Below, in pieces: positions 46,601 to 57,300 of a DNA stretch of 64,000 bases. The translations under genes and the position numbers were made by a program. Below the pieces are notes generated by a model, which was not told the DNA's origin, made no database searches, and saw nothing but the letters and a program-made list of their open reading frames with translations. Numbering within the stretch: the first letter of the stretch is position 1; the number at the start of each line of letters is the position of its first letter. Source of the DNA: Neospora caninum Liverpool (lineage: Eukaryota > Apicomplexa > Conoidasida > Eucoccidiorida > Sarcocystidae); contig NC_018397.1 of assembly GCF_000208865.1 (NCBI RefSeq), positions 2,232,001-2,296,000 on the forward strand, in the 5' to 3' direction.

Positions 46601-48313
46601 TTGTCACTCGTCAGCAGCTGTCCAAAAATCATTTCGGGCACATACACCTTGTGTTCTTGGTGAATCGCGACAGGAATCCCTGAGAACCACGCACCCCAGC
46701 AAGCACAGAGACGCCATTTTCGAGCGCGTGAGAGAGAAAGGAAGAGGGCGACGGCAGCAACCTTGTCGACAAGTAGCGAGGGAGCGGTGGCATCGCGAGA
46801 GAGAAGCGTGGAGACCCCAGAGACAGTCAGGCAAAAAACTGCAGATCGCGATACGGGCGGAGATGCGTCGTTGCCGGTGACCAAGTCACAGACAGAGCGC
46901 AAGGTGCACGCGCCGCCGGAGAGGCTGCGAAAACGCCTCTCCGCCACTTTGTTTTGTCCGCGATACTCCGGTCTCCCCTTCTGCCACGCCTCTGCAGCTC
47001 TCTACAGACTCTCCTTCGCTGTCTCTGGCTTTTTCCTTTTCCTGCTTCGCGACCTTTGCTCTCGCTGAGCCTTTTCTCTTTTTCTCACCTTCACCATCGT
47101 TCCAAATGGTTATGCGACCTGCCGATTTGTTGATGTCGATTTTAATGGCTGACATGCGGCGGGCGCCCGGCTTCAGCGGCTTTCCCTTTTTCTCTTCGCC
47201 TTCGCGAGCCTTCACGTCTGCTGCGTTCACCAGAATTTCATCTGAAAACAAGACAGGGGCAAAAACAAAGAGAGGAGAATAGAGACAGTGGTGAGAGGGA
47301 AAGAGACGGACGCACACACGAGAGTGGAAGAATGCAATGCACGGGAAGGAAACAAGGGAGACACAGTGGCGCAAGCCAGAGAGACAGTGAACGAGGGGGG
47401 AAAGAGCCGCAGAGGAAGTGGTAGGCAGTCGAGGCAGAGAAAGAGGAAGGGAAACGGAAGGAAACAAGACGAGAGGATACGGAACCAGAGCGACTTGAGG
47501 CACAGAGGGAGAGTGAAGCAGAGAACGGAACAGCCCGAATTTTCCTCCCGAGTATCAAGGGTAAAAACAGTCGATATGCATATAGATGCCTTTAAATGCA
47601 ACCATACGTGCAGGCACGTATCGGCACAGGCACAGAAATACCTACCTCTCTACACAGAGCGATATATCTACGGCTAGATGTGTGCTTGGTTGCAATCGTA
47701 GCATGGATCTGCGAGCGGTGTGGATGGTTCGCACGCGCACAAATTTATATACATGCGCATACACGTGTTCAGAAAGAAATGGCGATGAACGTTATGGGGC
47801 ATGTTTGATGCAGCAAAGAACGGCATGTCTCATTGTGTCCATATATGCGACACCTGGGTAAGCGAATGGATTTTGCCGACGTACCAACGATTTTGTAGAG
47901 GCCAGGGACGTAGTTGATTGTCTTGTAGACCATGCACTCTTGTCCTTCTTCCATCACCCACAGCGACTGTGTATGCATCTCCGTACTGCCAATGTACGTG
48001 TCGGGTCTCAGAAGAATGTGCTCCAACTGCGATTTCTTCTGGTAACGCTGGAAACGGGAAACGCCAAAGGAAAAACCGATGCGGTTTCATCAAGATACGC
48101 CGTAGCTCTTATCCTCTACAAGAAAACAAGAGAGCTCGGAGAGCACTGACTGTGTCAGCAGGCCGTCCGTCTGATGATGAACTCACAAACTCCTACCTGT
48201 TCAATGGTCTTAGGCTTCCCGCCTCCAGATTTCTTCCCATTCTCCGGTGTCGAACGAGGAGGAGACCGTGAGGGAGAAGAGGACTGGAAATCCTCATCCT
48301 CTGAAGAGGACAT
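33222..48313 (-). CDS. TOP2: DNA topoisomerase II (eukaryotic type IIA)
   Basis: ATP-driven strand passage enzyme of the nucleus. Exons: 48313-48197, 48047-47885, 47241-47089, 46679-46487, 45888-45763, 45235-44883, 44587-44428, 44098-43909, 43290-43081, 42598-42443, 42270-42157, 41726-41625, 41142-41061, 40753-40560, 39828-39621, 39473-39361, 39159-39002, 38735-38567, 38095-37975, 37857-37688, 37302-37156, 36817-36722, 36514-36416, 36321-36199, 35934-35133, 34427-34160, 33996-33671, 33367-33222 (about 1,752 residues, all phases agree). ATPase motifs DEILVNAAD and GRNGYGAKLTNIFS; TOPRIM EGDSAK and MIMTDQDHDGSHIKG; catalytic Tyr in ASAARYIFTR; GTGWSS; all in family order. A low-complexity insert of roughly 50 residues interrupts the transducer part of the ATPase domain (exon 6), a smaller one exon 3. 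The tail is Lys/Ser/acid-rich with nuclear-localisation-like KKPKSK, and ends PKKYKISDSEEDDES, like the animal C-terminus. Exon 25 is the least certain: it contains an acceptor-like site at 35466 and alternative donors. Confidence 0.97.
34529..34585. repeat. (TA)n and (CA)n microsatellites in a topoisomerase II intron
   Basis: TA run 34529-34554 followed by a short CA run at about 34570-34585 in the intron 34428-35132. Confidence 0.9.
34669..35000 (+). repeat. 330-bp imperfect polypurine minisatellite in a topoisomerase II intron
   Basis: Nearly T-free on the + strand, made of GAGAGAAACAGAGAAAGAGA and GGGACAAAGAGAG-like units with sporadic C. In the topoisomerase transcript it reads as a long pyrimidine tract. 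It fills half of the intron 34428-35132. Confidence 0.92.
37478..37637. repeat. TA/CATA microsatellite array in a topoisomerase II intron
   Basis: About 160 bases of CATA, TATG and TA units in the intron 37303-37687, ending 50 bases before (in gene orientation, after) the donor at 37687. Confidence 0.9.
40062..40105 (+). repeat. 44-bp repeat, copy 1 (topoisomerase II intron)
   Basis: Begins GGAGAATCCGCTGCTTAGAG, contains AGACGTCT, ends ATCCGC. It lies in the intron 39829-40559. A second copy with three differences, all transitions, lies 766 bases to the right in the next intron. Confidence 0.93.
40828..40871 (+). repeat. 44-bp repeat, copy 2 (topoisomerase II intron)
   Basis: Matches copy 1 at 41 of 44 positions. 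It lies in the intron 40754-41060. The exon 40560-40753 separates the two copies, so this is not a simple tandem duplication of intron sequence alone. Confidence 0.93.
46076..46102. repeat. (TA)n microsatellite in a topoisomerase II intron
   Basis: TA run of about 12 units in the intron 45889-46486. Confidence 0.9.
46319..46345. repeat. (TA)n microsatellite in a topoisomerase II intron
   Basis: TA run in the same intron as the tract at 46076, which spans 45889-46486. Confidence 0.9.
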
Positions 48314-51300
48314 GGTGCCCCAAGGTGTTTGGAGACCAAAGGGAACTAGAGCATGGCCAACAGAGGAGGCGTCCCCTCTGTTTCCTTCCTTCGAACACGA
48401 CTATCTCGGGAGAAAATCGGTCTCCACCTCCTGGCTGCTGATCTTGTTGCACCCTCAGTGATTGTTCTCCTCGTTATGTTCCAGAGCAGGAGGGACAGAT
48501 GGACGCGGGCTGGCCCGTTCCAGCAGTGGTTTCATTTCGGTGGAGCCGATGACCAGCGAAGATCCTCAGCAAGTGCAATTTTGAACGAAAAGACGACAAC
48601 AGGAGCTCTCCTACTTTGTGTTTCCACTATTATGTCTGTAGAAACTTATTAGAGATTCAACTGACGGCAATCATCAAAAATTGCGAGACAAGAAGGTTCA
48701 GCGACCGCAGTAGAGGCGTCTACTGTCTGTCAACAAGATCGCCTGGCGGAGAACCCACAACGCCGAGACACAAACTTTCAACAGACTACAATGGCCCACT
48801 TGCAAGAATTAGCTTCCCAAATGAATCACGCTATAACAGGTGTTAATGAGGCAAGAGCAGGAAGACAGCGAAAGCAAAAATTGGTAGCGGAAACAAGCAG
48901 AAAATCCTTTCTCGGTGGCACACCAGCGGTGCACATTACTGCAGAGTTGGTACGGTGTACCTACACGGCAACCGACCAGTAACGGAGTTAACAACATGCA
49001 CAGAAGTGGTGGATGCCGTGTGGTCAGGACGAAACGGAGGAGAAAGAAATCAGAGAAAGCCACCTCGCTTCCACGGCATCCGAGGAGACATGGACGAATG
49101 AACAGCGGACTGAACGGGTTTGGTCCGACGGAGATGGAAGAGCTGCAGAAATGAGGCCTTGAAGACTCGTGTGTTTCCCCGCTGAGTCTCGTAATGATCC
49201 AAGACGCGACGGTGAAACATGGGACGCCACTGCTTTCCTCGAACTTCATCGGCTGGCTTCTGCGAGGGTTGCAGAGGCTCTCTTGCACGAAGGATACTGG
49301 GCACGAGAGCAGCCGACCCACTTGCGACTGGCCACGGAATCTACAGCTCCCCGACGTGATTCTCCCTTACGCAAAGCATCCACAAACAGAGGAGACACAC
49401 CATGTAAAGTGAAGAGAACTAGAGGAAAAATTAACGGATTTTCCGTTTTCCAGTCTGTTCAGCTTCGTGATGGAAGATTCCAATGCTGCATGCAGATTTA
49501 CTGGTACCCGGAAAGGGGGGTGGTAGAAGCCACGAAGAGGCTGACAGCACTGCATGAAGACACGTGTCTCGACGGTTGCTTGGTCGGGAGACAAGCACAT
49601 AAGAGAGACGCCGTTTTCTTTCCAATTCCCTGCTCTAATCTGCTCTCTTACCTTCTCCCCGAAATGATGGAACTCTGGTAGCGATCCCGTTCCTTCTGGT
49701 ACACTCGAGGACACTCGACAAACCGTGCGATTCCTCTTCCCGCAAGGCACAGGACAAGATAAGCGGAGTGATGGCAGAGAAAAGATTCTCATACACGACC
49801 GGTAGAGCACACAGTTCACCACACCTGCTAAGAAAGTGCTTGAAGGGCGCGGAAACTTCGTCGCGTCACGCCTTGGAAGACGTGAAAAGTGAAAGATGGC
49901 CCAACAAAGACGTCATCGGCACATGGGGAACCGCCTGAACGTCGGCTGCAGGCATCAGGGAGTGCAGGTCTCTGAGCTAGAAGGTGGTCCTCAGGACCAG
50001 TTTTCCTTTTCCGGTTCGTAGATGCAATGTAGTTACAAATACCTGGCACTCTGGAGGAGCGAGATACTTGCGATAAAGTGACGCCACGCTATCACCGTTG
50101 AATGACGCCTTCATGCATCAGGCTTCAGGTGACGCAGCTCCTGACAATTTGGAGGTCCATTCCAACGCAGCGGCAACTGTGATGGCGTTCCTTGCCGCTT
50201 CATGGTGCAGAGGGCAGCTGGCTTGCGCCGCTTTACACTGACTTGTGTTTCTCGTTCTTTGTATACGAAATTCGAGGAATCAAGTGTGGCTCTGCCATCT
50301 CCAGCCTAGAAATTCGTAGTGGACACGGAAAACCGCATAAGCATGTTCTAGACGAATCACTGCATTCGTAGGACGAGGCTCGCACAACCCTGCTTCATCT
50401 GACTGACGGGTTATCTTGAGTGAATATTTAGCAAGTGACAATCAGGAGTTCGGTGGTCGAGACCGCGATCACCCGCTTCTTCGACAACACTGAATCTCGT
50501 CATGTCGGTGGGGAAGGGAAAAGCGAGCGCATCAAAATCCGCCATGAGGATGTAGTGCTCTCAAGCTAAGGTCCGATCATCATAAAAAAGGAGTCTCTGA
50601 ATCCCTGCGATATGCATCCGTTCCCTCAGCAGGTGTTGATGCATCCGAATGGCAACGACACAATCAGAAGCAAACAATGTTGTCGCTTTATAGCAGCTGG
50701 TAAGGCGAGGCCATGACGAGAGCTTGACGAAGAGTTCTACAATATGGTCTGAAATTGCAGGTGTCGTGTTTCAATTTTCCCCTCGCGTAAGTACTGCATC
50801 GGTGCCGTACTGTGTTCTATGGTTTTCACACAGTGACATGGAAATCCTACGAAAATACGTTCAGCAACGAACTTTGCAGAGTTGCTCACCCTCGAAATAA
50901 CGTCAGCGTTCTAAAAGGGCAACTCTATGGCCAGTCTGGCGGTTTCCAAAGCGTGTTTCGCCATATCCATTGCGTGGTCGGCAATTCCCTGCTACTTTTG
51001 AGCAGTCGCAAAGTTCGTAGGTGCATTCATCGCATTTTGTGGAGCCCCAGAAACTGACGTGACTATTCATCTGGAAAAAAGAACCATCAGAAAGAGAATG
51101 CGCAAAACCTCAGAACTGGCCTCCTGGATGCGTGACGTGTCGAGGATACGAACGACAATGGGACGGCTGCTGCCAAACGATCAACGGTAAAATCGGCCCG
51201 GCCGTGCGTGTCTCCCAAACGCGTCCTGAACAGTTTTTCTCGCTACTGTGAAACTCCTGCTTGCTCATTACGGCCTCAGGATGCGTGTATGTTTGGGTGC

Positions 51301-52332
51301 GGAACAGTTCAACTCTTTCTTGAATCAACACCCTCGCGCGGCTGCAAATGACTGGAGATTCCTTGTGTTTTGCTGTCCACACGTGCGTTGCTAGGGAAGC
51401 TCCTCTTCTCCTGACAGCGTTAACGACTAAGCGGGTTCGCAGCGAGCCGAAAAGAACGTCGTGGACGCAAAAGTCATCGCAGAAAACTCTGCGACAGCTA
51501 GTCTAGCTGAGGGAAGGTACATGGCCGTCTTAACCTATGGCGGCGACCCTTAAGGTAACGTCATTTAAACCGACCTGCTACCTCTCACCCTTGTTTTTCT
51601 GTCGTGAGCTCTGGTCGGTGTGCTGGTTTGCAAGGGTGACTCACGAATAAGACATGCTGCTTCTCAATTACGGCTGGACGGAAGCAGGCGTAAATGCTAC
51701 GCCGGGCGTAGTGCTTCGAATCACAGACGTGTGAAAGGTCCGCGTTCAAGACGTGTGCCGGTTCTCAGTTTGAGACAGGAACTACACTTTGGTTTGTGTG
51801 CATTCTGTAGGACTACGGATGCATTATAATAGAACGGCCACGACTCCGACGGACTATTCAGTTCACTGATGCTGGCAAGGAACTCCCCACATGAACTTCT
51901 AACGACTCTGGCGTTAGACGGCAACTTAGCTTCTATCTGCGATTAAAACTGCGCCTCAACATCGGCGTTTTGATCCCGGTTACCGAATCATCGGCGGCTG
52001 TTGTATTTGAACAGCCAAGCCGTAAAAAAACTTAGGTATGCAGTTCCTCAAACGGGCGTTGCACGGTCTTCCTACAGCATGCGCCAACATCAATTTTTCG
52101 TTTGGACTGCCTTGATGAGATATGCATCACACTACATACACACGGAGAACACGGTCGGGTTCACATTATTCGTGACGGCTGCATCAGGACTAACACTGCC
52201 CCAAACAGTGGCTACCAATTGCATTATAAAATCAGTTGCGACATATCGACACGGAAGGTACATACGAACAAAGTGACCCCGGCATCTACCGAGGGAGAAA
52301 CTATCTTTGGTCCCAAGTCCGGGGCAACCCTC
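48314..52332. other. Gene-poor spacer upstream of topoisomerase II
   Basis: Contains the topoisomerase II promoter and leader on the left. The rest has even base composition, no TA microsatellites and short open frames. The longest unspliced frame, 49169-49681 (+, 170 codons, GTG first), has no motif I recognise and no clear splice partners; it is not called. From 49700 to 52300 nothing could be supported on either strand. Confidence 0.5.
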
Positions 52333-52803
52333 CTAAGGGGAAAGAGCCAGGGACAACCTGGCAGCATCCAATGCTTGTTCCGCCTGGCCAATCGTCCTAG
52401 CAGCTAACTGTCGCTCCTCATCCGACTTGTCCGTTTCATCAAGCGCCTGGATCCTATTCTTTTGATCTTCTGAAACCGCCGCGATAAGAATGGCAGCCTG
52501 CTGAAGCCGCTCCCCCAACTCCGTCAATTCATCTGCGAAGCTTTTGAGGATATTGAGCTCTCCGACGCTCCTGATAATTTCGGCAATAAGTTCCGACGTC
52601 GCCTCGATGCGAGCCCCCAGTCGGCTTACAAGAAAAGACTGCCTTGTAAGTTCCTCCGTCCCGCCTTGAAGCGAGGTGATCAACTGACTGGCCGTGCGGG
52701 GTTTCGCGTCTGAAGCGGACAGGCGACCCGGTGCGCTCGCCTGGACTGAAACCACGCAAGCGACAAAAAGCAAGCAACCAACGGTTTCACGAACGTTCTT
52801 CAT
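52333..52803 (-). CDS. Small predicted secreted helical protein, no family recognised
   Basis: Intronless frame of 156 residues from ATG 52803 (context AAAATGA, favourable A at -3) to TAG at 52333. The first 23 residues (MKNVRETVGCLLFVACVVSV) are a textbook signal peptide with a small-residue cleavage site near QASA. The rest is almost free of Cys, Pro, Trp and aromatic residues and rich in Leu, Ala, Glu, Gln and Ser, with leucine/isoleucine heptads (for example LGARIEATSELIAEIIRSVG), so it should form one or two long helices or a coiled coil. No transmembrane segment follows the signal. A secretory or dense-granule-like location is inference. The neighbours are 4 kb away on either side. The stop codon is embedded in CTCTTTCCCCTTAG, which resembles an acceptor, so a further exon is possible. 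Confidence 0.55.
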   Translation of the reverse strand: MKNVRETVGCLLFVACVVSVQASAPGRLSASDAKPRTASQLITSLQGGTEELTRQSFLVSRLGARIEATSELIAEIIRSVGELNILKSFADELTELGERLQQAAILIAAVSEDQKNRIQALDETDKSDEERQLAARTIGQAEQALDAARLSLALSP

Positions 52804-55800
52804 TTTCAGGAGTTCCGCGCTTAGAAATGAAGTCTACAGTCGGAAAGGACATAACAAAGAGCAGAAGGGTATAATCTGGTTACCTTGTCCCGCGCAGGAA
52901 GGACGGGTCGGCCGGACGGTGATGATGCCACTTACAGGGTTACGTGGGCAACTTTCAGCCCACCGGTGTCTCGATAACGTGAACGTTCGCGAGCAAGTAC
53001 CTTCCACCGTGACGTCGCGGCGCATCCTTGCCGTTGGAGATGACCCCGGTCACCTCCAGTCTTCGTCTCGCGCGGACTGTCGCTGCCCACCGCCATCTTC
53101 TTTGACAGTTGGCGGGGAAACATTCCGTGTTTTTAACCAACTGAGCGTTCAAACCCCCCCGGTTGGTATTAGTAACGAGGCAACAGACTCAAGCCTCAGT
53201 GGGGACGAATACAAGGTTCCACTGAGCCGGCAGCGCCCGCAGCCCCCAGTTCCTTGTCTCCTTCCGTCGGCGGTCACTGACTTCCGGTGGGGTGGGGGAT
53301 TGCCCCTACCTTAAACGCACGGCAATTCGTCCTTCGTCCCGGTTAGTCCCTCAACACGTTCTCAAGGACGGCTGTCTAAAACGTAACCCCCCTCGGCGCA
53401 ACGGCAGCTCCGAATAGCTGGCTCAAGAAGCCGTCTCAGGGCGAAAAGGGAGATTTCCTCCGGATGTCCTTTCTGTTTTGAGAAGATGCAATGAGTTTTG
53501 GCCTCACACGTTTCACATGTCGGGGCGTGCAATGGCCAGAAAGAAGGATATTCTTTTTGATTGACGTGGCGTTATCGTGCCTGTGCTTCCTGTAGTTACA
53601 AACTGCGCAGCTGGCCTAGAGTGTACGCTGAGCAGACATGCGGCAGCCCGCCGCTCACTAGCAGGTGAAGAAGCAGTGCACTCCTGACTAGCAGCGTTTC
53701 TCTCTTTTGCCTGGGTTCACAAATCTCTGATTGAGGCCAATGTCTTCGGGGGAAGAGCCTCCTGCAGTGCCTGTTGCGACCTTCTGCCAAAAAATACGCG
53801 TCCACGTCTGTGTATGGTAACATACAGATGCATACACATGTGTGTGTAATCTGCAGAAGTCACAGGCGGTTTTGTTTCCGCCTTTGTGTTGTCATGCGTT
53901 GCATCTTAATTGGCTGTTCCCTTGTCACCACTTCAGAGCTTTTGCTCATTGGCATACCCCTTTTCTAGCTGTCCCCTGTCATGCGAAGGCCTCTCTGATT
54001 TGGGTTCTATAAGTACATACCCCCGCTATACGCCAAGCTCACCGAAAATTCGGTTCACGAGGAAGAAATCCTTGTTTTAGTCCCCAGCATGAAACGCGTC
54101 TCACTACCCTGGGCTGGTAACCACCAGTCTAGCAGTATACAAAGCCTTCTCTGCGTAGCCGATCAACCGTTTGGGCAGTGACGTTCTTTCCGGTTCGCAA
54201 AGGTTCCCCAGTCCCATGCGTTCCCCTTTACTGCTCTTTCGACGTGAATTCGATGAGATAGGCATACAACAAAGCGCCATGTGGAATGAATCTCGTGCTA
54301 CAGGTGAGTCTGGAGTCGAGCAAGCCTCCGGCGTGCAGAAAGCTGTGAAGCTGCACACCACAATGGTGCCTGAATGCGTGCGCGGGGAATCGTTTTACCA
54401 AGACACACATTCCTGTGTGAGTTCTTCTCGCCTGCGCTGAAGCAACGTAACCAGTTACTGTTCTATGGAAGTCTCTTTCCGATACGGGCCCCACCGTCAC
54501 GCGGCTCTCTGGAAGGAATTCACAAGTGCCACATAATGCAGACAACGAGCAGGCCCCCGCGATTGCTCTCATTGTTTGCTCCATAAGGCACGTTCGAGAG
54601 GTGACAGCACGATTCGCTTTTCACACCTGAGGACTACATTCGAGGAAATACCCGTAATATGCAGGCGCCGGAGCTCCGAGCACTTTCGGCGCGAATCAAA
54701 CAACAGTGAAGAATGCAATAGTTGTTCGACCTCGTTGGCTCGATCGACAGTTCTTTGTGGCGCTAAGTTTCAAGTGAACGGTCAGAAAACTGTCAGGGGA
54801 ACTCTGCAACAACGGTTCCTGAAGTTTCGAAACCAAAACGAACCAAAAGATTCCACAGCTGGGCTGTTCTGCTCGTGTTGCCCGGGTGGGCAACACGTGC
54901 GTACGAAGGCGGTGTCTTGAAGAGGTACCTTTCTGGCGAGAGCCTCCAAGGGAGGGAAAGACACATTGACGACAATCTTTCCGGCAGTTTTGGTACCATG
55001 TCAGGCTCAGGAAAACCAAAAGCCCGTCTGCCGGAACCCCGAACTGAGTGACTGCTCGATCGATCCCACACGCCATCCCTCCGTCGAGAAAACACTTTTC
55101 ACACCTCGTCTCCATCGGAAAGAAAGGTTGGACATGGTCACCTGGTGATGCGAAACTTGTCCATCGGGGCACCCATCACAAGAAAATTTGCGATTCGCTG
55201 CCAAGGTCGCTGGACGTTTCTCCGGCGCTTCTCCGTGACGAATCAGCGCACGTTCCCGAGAGCAAATCGCCCTTGGAAATAAGAGAGTTTCGGGGCATCG
55301 AACGCAGGTGATCTGATTCTGAATCTGTTCTCTTGGACCTCCCAGCGCCACTCCTGATAGAGAACACTCCACTTCCTGGGAGTCTCCGCTATTCCTCACG
55401 CGCCGGTCGCCCTTCGCTAACAGTTCCAGAAAGATCGAACCATGATCGTCTCTCTCAGCTCGTTTTTACAGTTGAAAACTTTCCCCGGACGCCTCGGGTA
55501 CCGTGTCGACTGTATAGATGCCCCACCTACTTGCTGACTCGCGAAGCGGGCGCTTGTTGCCGCCTGTGTGCTGGCCGAGTACCTCTCTACTCCCCTGCAG
55601 TGCCTCTTCGTGTTGAGCGTTGACCTCGCACCGCTGGGACATACCCAGTTAGGAATAGCCATACAGTCTCACCTCTCTCTTCGGTGTGTCACTTATTTCT
55701 CTGAACCACCGGCAACTGGGCGCCAGGTAACCGCCGCTCGGTTTCTAGAAAGTGTCGCGGAACCCGGTTTCATTTTTCCTGGTGTTTCACTGTGGCGACT

Positions 55801-56259
55801 TAGAGAGAGTTTGACATTCGGCAGACGACAAGAAGGAGAAGGGGACGAAGCGGAACGAGGCGAACAACTCACGTGCTGGTTCGCACAAAGAAGCTGGACC
55901 AAATGCCGTACCTTCTCGTCGCGCTCTGTGCATCCCGCGATGAGTTGCTGCGAAAGAGCGAGGAAACCGGAAACTACAGAGAAGTATAACTGTCGACTTC
56001 CTCACATGGGCCGTTTGGAAACTGGCGCGACGGGCGTCCTCACTACCTGTATGCGGCGACTGGTACCTCGGGTTTGTGGAAGGACAGTCGTTGCTCTGTG
56101 TCCCTACCAGAGAACATCTACAGATGCGTTCTGGGCTTCGCCATGTGTGTGCCTCTCCACTGCAACCTGCAAAGACGGGCTAAACGGGTTTCTAAAGCGC
56201 CCTGAAACCGGGTGGAAAACGTAAAACGGAGAGTTCGAGTTTCGACAAGTTCAGGCACT
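52804..56259. other. Gene-poor spacer between the secreted protein gene and the large low-complexity gene
   Basis: No exon could be supported. Base composition is even and TA tracts are absent until 57210. The frame 55568-56224 (+, 218 codons, CTG first) and 52694-53314 (+, 206 codons, GTG first, antisense to the secreted protein gene) are long but without motif, ATG or splice context. The purine-rich stretch 55800-55870 looks like genic flank rather than the surrounding sequence. Confidence 0.5.
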
Positions 56260-57252
56260 TCAGACGAGACCAGGCGTCGGGGAGAAACTAACTTCCACGA
56301 GATGCTGAAGTTTTGCTTGGACGGGAAGAAGTGTCGGAGCGCGTTGGCCTAGCTCTCGCTGCATGCACTGCAGGAGCTTTTTCGCATTCTTCTCAACGGT
56401 GTTGACCGCCACCTAAGATGAAGCGCCAGGGGGGACACGAGAGACTCAGCGATTCGACTACGGCGCAGCAACAAGCGGGTGAAGGATGGGCGCGAGAAAT
56501 GGAGAAGGTACCGAGGGTGGAGGCCACAGAGAAGCCGAGGAGGAAACTGGAAGAGAGAAAAAATCCGAAATGGAGAGAGGGGACTGAAGAGACAGAGACA
56601 CATTGAGGGAGCCCGAGAGAGGGGAGTCTCTCGACTCGAGAATCCCTTCAAAAAGAGCTGCAGAGAAACGAGAAAGCGTACCGCGACAGAGGGATGTGTC
56701 CTGCGTTTCATGAAAGAACTCACGAGTTGCCCTTCCTTCGCTGTTCACCTTTTCCTCTCTCGCCCCCCACCCTCTCTGTCTCCTCTCTGTTCTGCCTCAC
56801 CGGCGACTGGAGAGCGCGAGATACAGCTTCTGCTTGCTTTCTGTCCACTCCCGCGTTCGCTTGATTCTCGCTCCCTTTTCCGTCGTCGCTCCCTCTTCTC
56901 CATTCCTCTCGCGTTCTCTGCTGTTTGTCTTCCCTGGCTTTTTCTGAACGCGATTGCCGAGGAGAGACGGACCGGCGATCAAAAACTCGACCGCCGCCCC
57001 CTGTTCGGGAAACAGGCTAAGCGGGGACACGAAACGACAAACACAGACAGACAACGATACCAAAACGATGCGGGCTTGCACCACCAAAACTCCGAGCGCG
57101 CCCGTTTCACCTGGACTGCACCAAGAGACAGAAAACGCCGTCCTGATACGCCTGCAGCTGCCGATATGTGAGGTGTAGACTCACAACCTAAGGACAGTTA
57201 AATAAACATTTATATATATATATATATATGTGTGTCTATTTATATATGTGTA

Positions 57253-57300
<48 letters not shown>

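Noticed and set aside
52694..53314. 206-codon + strand frame antisense to the secreted protein gene
   Set aside because: It begins at GTG, has no signal, motif or regular secondary structure, and the opposite strand has a clean signal peptide.
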